A stretch of 64,000 nt of DNA from the NCBI GenBank assembly GCA_023053575.1, contig JAKZAP010000019.1, positions 1,178,001 through 1,242,000 of the forward strand, read 5' to 3'. Position 1 is the stretch's first letter, and each line of letters begins with the position of its first letter. A program made the translations under genes and the position numbers. The DNA comes from Branchinecta lynchi. Its lineage: Eukaryota > Arthropoda > Branchiopoda > Anostraca > Branchinectidae. The notes beneath the pieces were generated by a model, which was not told the DNA's origin, made no database searches, and worked only from the letters and a program-made list of their open reading frames with translations. Shown piece by piece: positions 56,022-64,000 of the stretch.

Positions 56022-56640
56022 AGTTCAATAATGGTCTCAATTATCCAGATTCTATGCTTGCAAGCAAAACATCACAACGTGAAATTCCAAAGACAAAACA
56101 CACTCTGGAGCTATAATGCGGACGGGGAAAAGCGGAGAGCAGGGAGACCGCGCGGCTGATACGGGGAGATGATGTCTTTTGTTAGTCCCTGACTGGGGAA
56201 CTTTGAGACGAGAAGCCGTGGACACGGGGGGACTTGAACCTTGCACATCACGAGACTGACCATTTTGGGAAACCTGTGGAGGCCTTCGCGAGTGAAAGAG
56301 GAAAGTTTAAAACTAAAGAGCTCACCGTCACAAAAACAAACATAATGGTGCTTTTACATTCCAATATTCCAATCTTAAGTTCCTTTAGTTGAATTGGGTG
56401 AAATGCGCAGACATATATACTCGGTCACCCGTTTTCCAGGCATTAGACAACTAAATTAAAGCCCTCACTTTAGACTAAAAAAAAAACTACATAACACTCT
56501 TGCAACTACTCAGAAATTAATTTCCTTCCCCACAGTTCCTCCTCTGCTTTGATGCCCATGGCGTACAATGCTTACATTATATCAACTGGCAATCGTCTCG
56601 AACGACGGTAACATTAGCACTTCTGTGGTGGCTTCTCAAG
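56022..56640. other. No gene accepted
   Basis: A minus-strand GGTTCAAGTCC at about 56227 looks like a tRNA B-box but lacks a clover-leaf. Otherwise unassigned. Confidence 0.35.
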
Positions 56641-57075
56641 GGCATAAATCGAAACTTTACTGAGGTTCAGAGTATTGAGAAGTTGTTTTTTTAAGTATTG
56701 TAAATTTCTGATGTATCTTCCAAAATCTTTTCGTAATCGTAAATTGGTTTCGAATTTTAAAGTTCAGGATAGTATTAATACACTTTTTTGTTCGCATTCA
56801 AATCTATTTTCCCTCCACAAACATCCTGCCCTCTCAGCCCATGAAATTATTAGCCAGTTTTTCATTCCTGAACCCGATTAATGTGCTTGTCACTGTGTAC
56901 AAATTTTAAGTCTATTTAGTGTGTTTTTTTTTATATGAAAAGAATGTTGTCGTGTTTATTTACATTGTTTTGTGTAAGTGTTTTAATATGTATATTTTAC
57001 TTTTGTATTTTATTCATACTCCGCTGTTACGCAAAAAAGCGGGTTATAAATAAATAAATAAATAAAAAAATAAAG
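56641..57075 (+). pseudogene. LINE 3' end: RT C-terminus, UTR, (AAAT)n tail
   Basis: CFFKYCKFLMYLPKSFRNRK ... HPALSAHEII, stop near 56881, then a T-rich UTR, the CTCCGC...GCGGGTTATAAATAAA end and an AAAT tail (57047-57072). Homologous to 27111-27428 and, for the 3' end, 49815-50000. No RT catalytic part. Confidence 0.7.
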
Positions 57076-57167
57076 AAAGTAGTTACCAAAGGCAGATAGT
57101 TCAGTCTTAATACGCCCTTCATAAAATCCAATGACCAACATCCGCCAGACGAGCTAGAGAGACAACA

Positions 57168-58212
57168 GTTGCCTTTTTAATCGGAATTCTCCATGCGATT
57201 CTCCTTGCAATTCTCCTACTTCGCGTTTTTGGACTATTCAGATAAAGCGAATTCTCCTTTTCTTGCGTTTTTGTCAGAATCAAGAACGGGAAACGCTTCG
57301 CGATTCTGCAGAATCGAGAAGTTGATCCGATGGTGAATACTCTTGATGGACTAACTCTCCTTGCCGATGCAAATCGCCGGTACTTAAAGGACACCTGAAT
57401 GAAGAGTACCAAGTATCATCCCTATCTGTATGACGTCCGTTTACATTGCCTGCAAAAAACCCAATCCAAACACGAAACAGTGTTTCCAAGCTATGATTTT
57501 TGCTTCATTTTGCATCTGTCCTTATTTCAGTACCGAACAATTTTAGAAATGAACAAATGTGTCCAATCAACCCTTCTTCTGGAATATTTTGTAACCACTT
57601 AGACCCTAACGTATATCTAGAAGAAATTCCAGTACCATCCAGTCAGCGCTGTACAAGATTTGAATGAATTGCGGTTTTTGTCTTGGAGTCTGCATGTGCA
57701 AACCTCCAGAAACGAACATCTATATTTTGAAAACGTCACGCTCAGGAGAAGAATGCTCTCCGTGGCCATATCTGTAAACGCATTCTCAATGGTGTGTTCA
57801 AGTATGGTTTCATTGTTCAGGTGTCCTTTAATGGAAGAGCCAGAAGCGGCATCACGTCGGGTATCCCAGCTGCTCCCGAAAATCGCTGTGATTGTTTGAC
57901 CCAGGATTGGAACTGTTGACTTTGAATTCTTAGTGAGATGTTTTTTTTCATTCTTTCTCAGGATCAATGGCATGTTTTGGACTTAGTCATATAGAGTATT
58001 CTCGATTGTCTTCTCTCCGTTTTCGTCCCTGATTGGTCAACAGAATGCGGGTGTTCAATATGCATTAATTCTGGGTTGCGGACGAGCTGGCAAATTAGTG
58101 TTTTGTCAAAAGCGAGAATGGAGAAGCCAGAGGAGCAAAAACGGTAATTTGTACGAAAATCGAGAATTCAGAAGCGAGAACGGAGAACTGAGAATTCAGA
58201 TAAAAACGCAAC
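57168..58212. mobile_element. 1.05-kb TIR element, unoccupied relative of the 28.8-30.4 kb repeat
   Basis: GTTGCCTTTTTAATCGGAAT left, inverse of GAATTCAGATAAAAACGCAAC right (about 25 bp with small indels). Flanks CA and TA. GAGAAT/ATTCTC units cluster inside both ends. It begins with the same bases as the TA-target family (GTTGCGTTTTT). It contains the single-copy target sites of three insertions at 28.8-30.4 kb. Confidence 0.68.
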
Positions 58213-58440
58213 TAATTACAATCAATCAATCAATTTTATTTCAACCCTATAGCAGAAGGCTAACAAGGGTAGAAATTGGAAAAGCAAACACTCACTGGTC
58301 TCCATCACACGTTACATCTTGCCATAAGTTATCTGAGGGTGGAAAAGGGACCAGGCTTTCGGTTCATACCGAGTCGCGCTCACTAGCCCCGTGGAAAAGT
58401 CCATCATAGTTAACACTGAAGTCGGAAGCCAGGACTGACA
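58213..58440 (-). mobile_element. LINE 3' end, minus strand, (TTGA)n tail
   Basis: Minus strand: GTTAGCCTTCTGCTATAGGG, TTGAAATAAAATTGATTGAT (tail at 58219-58233). Immediately abuts the TIR element. The right border is approximate. Confidence 0.55.
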
Positions 58441-59069
58441 AACTTGACGAAGAAGTTTGACAGAAAAAAGTTGGGCAGATGAATTTTAGATGTATTTTAT
58501 CATATGTTTTAGTCAGTCTTAAACATGGCTAGGCATAAGAGGAATTGAAAAAAGCCAAACCAGCCTGGTTAAACGTGCAACAAGAAGTAACGTGTTATTG
58601 TCTATTTTACTCTAGCGCATCTAGTGATTAAAAAAAAACAATCTAAAATGAACTTTATGAATGTCGTATCACTATGTTGTGATTTATTTTGCTAAATATC
58701 AGTTTTCATCGGGTTGGCTGCAATCTATCGATCGGGAAGAATTACAATGCAAACACAATTTGGATCTTCTGAACATTTATGAAATTTTTACATATTAATT
58801 CAGTTTTGCAATTAATGAAAACATTAACTGGTAACTGCAGTTGGGATAAATGAGCGGAAGCAGCTTGGGGTAATTTTCTTTAAAATAAAATGCCCCCCCC
58901 CCCTCCACATATCAGTCAATGGGTAGAAGCAGGCGCATTTTTGGGCTAGACAGGAAACCAAAAGAGGGTAAACAACGTAAAGGAATTCCAAGGCAAATGA
59001 AGTTCCAGGATGAAAGCTAGGAAACAAAGAAAGCTAGGAAACGAAGGGCCTATAAGTCCTGTGGACACT
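58441..59069. other. No gene seen
   Basis: C run at 58894-58903. Unassigned. Confidence 0.4.
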
Positions 59070-59473
59070 ATGGTCGCTGTGATTGTCGTTACTGCTACTT
59101 TTAGTAAAACACTAAACTTCGCATTTCACTTATCTTCTTGGTTGTAAACCGAACATTTATTCCCGTGGAAGGAGCCGAGGCGGAGTTCCCGTTTTCCATT
59201 TCGTTGAAAAGGAGGACGCCCCCGCGACGGTGTCGTCCCAAAATTCGGTTTATGCCCTACTGAACTTACGAGCAATGGTCGCTGTGATTGTCGTTACTGC
59301 TATTTTAGTGAAACACTAAACTCCGCATTCCACTTGTCTTCTTGGTTGTAAACCGGACATTTGTTTCCGTGAAAGGAGCTGTGGCGGAGTTCCCGTTTTC
59401 CATTTCGTTGAAATGGAGGACGCCCGCGCGATGGTTCCATCCCAAAATTCCCTTTGTGCCCTATCGAACTTAT
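59070..59473. repeat. Two-unit tandem duplication, period about 205 bp
   Basis: ATGGTCGCTGTGATTGTCGT starts at 59070 and 59275; CTTCTTGGTTGTAAACCG and GGCGGAGTTCCCGTTTTCC recur. The second unit ends exactly where a 3-bp-TSD element begins (59474). Confidence 0.88.
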
Positions 59474-59748
59474 GAGCCTGTTCCACCCTTTTAACAATAG
59501 TAACTATTAGTTACTATTTCCGTTCCAACCGCAAGAAAAGTTACTGCGGTTACCGTTCCAACCATCTCGAAATAGTAACTATTTGCTTACCATGCTCGGG
59601 AGCGTCGTAATCGTGGTAATTACGGATCTCTGTAACGTGATTCGTTGGACTACCCCGTGATGTGATATTTTGGCAAAAATAGAAAATACGATCCAGCCTT
59701 GAAGCGAAGAAGCCAAAATTCGTGGTGTAAGTAGGGTAGAACACGCTC
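59474..59748 (-). mobile_element. 3-bp-TSD TIR element, copy 6
   Basis: GAGCCTGTTCCACCC to GGGTAGAACACGCTC, TAT on both sides. 275 bp, the most diverged copy. Confidence 0.83.
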
Positions 59749-59751
59749 TAT

Positions 59752-60720
59752 GAAATTACTTAACACATGAGGAGTATCCTTGCATTAAATGTTATCGACA
59801 CTGAAATTCTATAAGCGGTTAACTCCTAAAAAAAAACACGATAACTCTCGAAGTGATTGAGATATTTTGTTCAAATTTGGCATGATGACTGTTTGGGTAA
59901 AAGTACAGGTCAAGTTAAAAAATGGGCTCTGTAGCTCTTTATTTAGGGGTGGGGGAGGGGTTTCAAAAAGGCTATTGAGATAGTTGATTTAGGGGTAAGG
60001 AGACATGCTGACTCCAAATATGAAAGTTATTTTCTTGCCGGAAAAGTAGACACCCAGAATCCAGCGAAAACCGGACACAAAATTTGTCGACCAGTTTTCG
60101 GCTATAGCAGTCGCCCTACCCCTTTATTCTCAAAGTAGTATAGCTCTGCGCGTGTGGATGACGACATTCATTTGTTTATTCTGTATGACGTCAGAGAGAT
60201 CTAGTGTAATCGAAGGTCGAAGGGGTTGATACATTATGTTCAAGCGAGGATGTCTATCAATGAATATTCACTAAAGTACACGTCAAGTTCGTAGAAGGGT
60301 CCTTTAGTCCTATCTTTAGAGGCAGAGGAGGGGTTTTGAATTTACGGTAGAACAAACATATGTTTTAAAATCTAATAAGATATTCATTGAGGGGGTAAGG
60401 AGGTCCGCTGAATCAGTATCTGAACTTGGTTTTCTTGCTGGACAAATGGTTCATCACGAATTCGTCTGATACTGGAAATTTGGTTGAAGCTGGAAGTTGT
60501 TTCTAAAATCGATTAGAGATTCGGTACCGGGGCAAGGAGACATGCTGAATCCATTTTTGAACTTTATTTCAACAGTAAAAATATTCAAGGAATTCGACAA
60601 AGACTGAATGGAGAAGCCATGACCCAATTGTTTGAATCAAATGTTAGATTTTTGGGATCCCATCGAAACCTTTGGTCTTGTTTTAACTGGTAACTCAGAA
60701 AAAGTCTGCTCTGTTTCATT
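59752..60720. repeat. Degenerate tandem repeat, unit about 370-400 bp
   Basis: AAAGTACAGGTCAAGTT (59900) and AAAGTACACGTCAAGTTC (60273); GGTAAGGAGACATGCTGA at 59994 with relatives at 60396 and 60532; GGTGGGGGAGGGGTTT and GCAGAGGAGGGGTTTT. About two diverged units. Confidence 0.5.
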
Positions 60721-60835
60721 TTTTATGTTTCTGGATGATCAATAGGCTACTTCTTTTCCGGAAAGGGTCAGCCTGAAGCAAATTACCAACTTCCAGCTAA
60801 ATGTCTCACATATTCAAATAACGTATACAACCTTG

Positions 60836-60965
60836 ATACAATGGATACGTCAGCTACGATGCTTTATCATCCGATGCTGGTGAAGCATCGTAGCCGACGT
60901 ATCCTTTGTATACATTATTTGAATATGCGTTTAAAGTCAGCTTGGGCTCAAGGAATATTTAAATG
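60836..60965 (+). repeat. Hammerhead-family repeat lacking the core
   Basis: ATGGATACGTCAGCTACGATGC and the near-inverse GCATCGTAGCCGACGTATCC form a palindrome with about 20 bases between. The following CATTATTTGAATATGCG...AGCTTGGGCTCA matches 27.9 kb. The catalytic core is deleted. Confidence 0.65.
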
Positions 60966-61625
60966 TCTCACATTTTCTGGTTTCGTCGTGAACGAAGCCA
61001 GACGGGAAAATCCATGCCAAGTGGCCCTTAATTCCGTTTGGGATCTGAAAAGACGTATTCTGGTCATGCGGGATTTCAAAAAACAATTCCGGCGGCACCT
61101 TTTGTGGTAGGCTCTATTTACTGGAAGCTCGCGTCATTTCATTCTTGTTTTAGGCTTGGGAATTTCGGGGCTTGGGTCACGCTAATTCTAGATTTTGTGG
61201 GGGGAGGGGGGGGGGGGGAGGAATACTGTTTTGCTCGAAAAAAAGTCATGGCCTACTTACAAAATTTCGCCTGCTGTGCTCATTTGATGTCTGATATCCA
61301 GACATTACGAACTGCTTTAGGGCATTAGGCCATTGCGGAAGCGAAAATGACGTTCACCTTAAGTTTCATGTTGTCATCATGCGGGCTGCGTTTCTTGGCT
61401 ATTGTTTCGAACTCGTATGACTCTTGAGCCTGTTCGCACATCTGTCGGACATTTTGAGCTAGTCGCCTCTCAGGCCCAACCCCTTCAAACCGCCCTTGAG
61501 CTGGTAGATACGACTAGGCTTCTTCCGTCTTTAACGCTTGCAGGTACCGCATGTTTTACTAATACATTATTATGCAACGAAAAGCTAAAATGGGTGGCAG
61601 GGTACCGGCAGGCATCCTCCCCGCC
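60966..61625. other. No gene seen; G run
   Basis: G runs at 61199-61219. Open frames here cross low-complexity sequence. Confidence 0.35.
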
Positions 61626-61661
61626 CCCCCCCCCCTCGAGTTTTGGCTAGCGACGCCCCTG
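61626..61661 (-). mobile_element. Solo end of the G-run hAT family
   Basis: C run, TCGAG, TTTTGGCTAGCGACGCCCCTG; inverse of the 6166 end. The partner end was not found. Confidence 0.55.
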
Positions 61662-62082
61662 AACAGAGCAATAAGATTTCTCCGAGACCAACGTTTGTGA
61701 GCCTTCCATTCTAACCAAGGATAAGCCCTTTGTGAGCTGTGACGACAGACCCATACCTAACTTATTTCTTTACAAACATATTGTCTGTAAAGGAAATAGA
61801 TATACGGAAAGCTCTTCCTTCAGCTCTTCCTTTTAAGCTTTTGGGGAGGGAGCCATACCCTTCCTTCCACTGGACAGATAAGCTCAAATTAAGAATATTA
61901 TCTTTATCTTTTTTTCAATTCTTAAGAAGAATCGATAGCACTTTGTCTTTTTTAAGTTACATAAATTGAAGAAAGTGAGGCCCAATGCCACCTCATGAAC
62001 TTGACCAAAACAGGTAAATCGATATATAGACACGGAAGACTTGCCCGTGAACATATTGCAAGTGGGACGAATCTCCTGTCAC
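61662..62082. other. No gene seen
   Basis: Unassigned. Confidence 0.35.
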
Positions 62083-62085
62083 TAT

Positions 62086-62390
62086 GAGCGTGTTCCACCC
62101 TACTTACCGTAGTTACTACGAATGACGTCACGAATTCTGGCTTTTTGCCGTCAAGGCTGGAACGATTTTTCTATTTTCCAGCAGGATCTCACGCCAGGGG
62201 TCAATCCGACCAATCATGTTACAGAGATGCGTAGTTACTACGCTTACTACGCTCCCGAGCATGGTAAGCAAATAGTAACTATTAATTACTATTCCGACAA
62301 GGTTGGAACGGTCAGCGTAGTAACTTTTCGTGAGAATGGAACGGAAATAGTAACGAATAGTAACTATTGTTAGAAGGGTGGAACACGCTC
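62086..62390 (+). mobile_element. 3-bp-TSD TIR element, copy 7
   Basis: GAGCGTGTTCCACCC to GGGTGGAACACGCTC, TAT on both sides. 305 bp, nearly identical to copies 1 and 2. Confidence 0.9.
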
Positions 62391-62393
62391 TAT

Positions 62394-62969
62394 AACAACG
62401 CCTTTTTCAAACTCAATCTCAGTTTCAAAAGAGAATCGCCATCCCTGGTGCGACATAAACATGGCGAACTCAAATCCAAAAGCGTTATTGCTCTGGTCAT
62501 AAGCACAGGATAAATCACAGCGTTCTGGTGAAAGTAATTATTTTGACCGAGTCATTTCCGGAGTCTGTGGGAGTCCCTTTCAGGAAAATCGGCCAAGTGT
62601 GCTTTGCTTACGGCAGTTAGTCGTTCTGTATCTCAACGTGACAGCTTGCTAGCGACATTAGCCCAGTTGATACTTTTCGTCTTTGGTAAAGCATCTGAAC
62701 CGCAACAGAATCAGTTTCCGAGACGGAAACGGGCTGACCTTAGGGCAACCTTATGTCGATCGTCAAGAGTCAAGCCAGGCAAACTAATTCCAGACTTTTG
62801 TTGGGGGGTGGACATCCGCCATCCCGGAATGACATTTTCCCGGGAAAACAGAGGTGCTTCTGCGGATAGGGTTGGAAAAACTCTCGAAGACAACAACCAA
62901 TCACATAAACAGAAGAGTTGCACTCGGCAGTCCGATAAGGACCAATGGCGGCGAAATTTGAGTAACAAC
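62394..62969. other. No gene accepted
   Basis: Open frames on both strands (62604-62987 plus; 62711-63048 minus) overlap each other and run into the TAC-rich element. No domain recognised. Confidence 0.35.
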
Positions 62970-63232
62970 CCGATGAAAAATTTATAGCCAGCGTAGTTGT
63001 ACGAAAAAGTTGCATGTGTTGATATGTAATAGTAAAGAATACTATCATTTAATAAGCATTAGCATTAGTATCCAGTAGCATCCTGTCTTGCTGTAATAGC
63101 ATCCAGTCTTGCTAATAGCGGCATGCAGTACAATGCAGTATCACGGTAGCCTTGAAATAAAAGCATGTAGTAGCATCAATTCGTATTGCATGCTACTTTT
63201 TCGTACAACTTGATACTACTATCAAAAGTCTC
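62970..63232. mobile_element. TAC-rich element, copy 3 (one end lost)
   Basis: CCGATGAAAAATTT left end; GTTGTACGAAAAAGTTGCAT and inverse near the right. The outermost right terminus is missing. Confidence 0.65.
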
Positions 63233-63448
63233 CCCCCAAAAGTCAGTGCCCCCCCCCAAAAAAAAAAAAGGCTTAAAGTACTTTCGTTGGGCGAAGGGGG
63301 CGAAGTCGGGCATCGGCTTCTGTTTACAAGTAAGAAATGAAGTTCTTGACAGTCTTGTCAGGCAAAACAAAGAAGAAATCGAATTATGAATGCGTCGGTG
63401 TTCTTGTTGGTAAACCGGGTTATTTTTATACGTAAGAAAGAAATGGTG

Positions 63449-63950
63449 CAGACATTGGTAGGGCGCAAATTTTTCCAGAAAAAAGACAGATTTAAAAATT
63501 TCGCCAGCGGCGCTTAGTTCAACTTGTTCTGGGTACAAGTGATTGAAAGCTTCACTTTTTAGCGAAAGCTGAAACGAAAGTAGAATATATGAATTTACAT
63601 TAAAGGAACAATCTCAACTGATTAGCTTTGCACAAAATTTTGCCTATGGCGCATTTTGTAGGAATCTCTATTTCGAAGAACGGTGTTTCATTTAGTTCGC
63701 GTCTTAGGAATTAAATTCTTAGGGTGTTGAAAGACGGTAAAAGCTAGAACTGCATGGTAGGTAAAGCTAAATTTTTCCGAAAAAGGCAGAATTGAAAAAT
63801 TTCGCCTGCGGTTTCTTAGTTTAACTTGTTCTGGGTACAGTCGTTGGAAGCTTCGCTTTTTAGCGAAAGCTGAAATGAAGAGCCGAATATGTTAACTTTA
63901 TTATACAAAATTACATGAAAGAAAAATCTCAACTAATGGATTACAGTTAG
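63449..63950 (+). repeat. Direct repeat, period about 306 bp
   Basis: AAATTTCGCC.GCGG, AACTTGTTCTGGGTACA, GGAAGCTTCGCTTTTTAGCG and AAAATCTCAACT blocks occur in the first unit (63496-63620) and again in the second (63797-63940). Confidence 0.7.
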
Positions 63951-64000
63951 GTTCACCCCGGTTCTATTCTGTTCTAGCGGGAGATATACGCCGCTGCCTC

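Noticed and set aside
56205..56260. Minus-strand GGTTCAAGTCC, a tRNA B-box look-alike (also GGTTCAAACCCC at 3105)
   Set aside because: No acceptor stem, D-arm or anticodon arm can be paired at the right spacing in either place.
60841..61110. 89-codon open frame
   Set aside because: Its first 40 codons translate the hammerhead-family palindrome; the rest has no features.
62604..63048. Overlapping open frames on both strands
   Set aside because: They overlap each other and run into a TAC-rich transposon.

Overview
The window looks like repeat-dense, gene-poor nuclear DNA from an invertebrate animal. It is AT-rich and non-coding over most of its length. It carries several APE/RT-type LINE remnants, hAT and other cut-and-paste families, and retroelement-type hammerhead ribozymes. 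The few convincing host exons are short and end in GT splice donors. No rRNA, tRNA, CRISPR array or prokaryotic operon was seen. I cannot name the species.

Layout. 1-8 kb: a dispersed repeat, a 5'-truncated LINE with a 10-bp target-site duplication (TSD), a 168-bp hAT element and a mutated LINE reverse transcriptase (RT). 8-16 kb: a decayed hammerhead repeat, degenerate satellite-like DNA, a hAT nested in a TAC-rich element, and a ~1.95-kb hAT element that still carries a BED zinc-finger exon and an hATC C-terminus. 16-28 kb: tandem duplications, several terminal-inverted-repeat (TIR) families, retroposon tails. 28.8-30.4 kb: one host repeat hit by three transposons, with its less interrupted relative at 57-58 kb. 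31-37 kb: a 252-bp tandem repeat, more TIR elements, an inverted pair of hammerhead repeats. 37.1-39.9 kb (minus): the longest coding remnant, a LINE endonuclease-RT with one frameshift. 42-47 kb: 3-bp-TSD elements, an element nested in an element, and a perfect 110-bp inverted repeat with a complete hammerhead core on each strand. 47-56 kb: candidate host exons (best at 52088-52244, minus) among repeats. 56-64 kb: LINE 3' ends, a 1.05-kb TIR element, two further 3-bp-TSD elements, tandem and direct repeats.

How the parts relate. Many insertions can be dated against each other because other copies in the window show the unoccupied target: 12026-12329 into a TAC-rich element (empty at 52.67 kb), 12864-14810 into another repeat (empty at 35.85 kb), and 28822-29126, 29138-29442 and 29642-30402 into one host repeat (empty at 57.35 and 57.99 kb). 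Most elements are non-autonomous. The only transposase traces are in 12864-14810, and RT traces are in the LINE pieces. Host gene content is small and uncertain: one good exon, three weaker ones, none identified.
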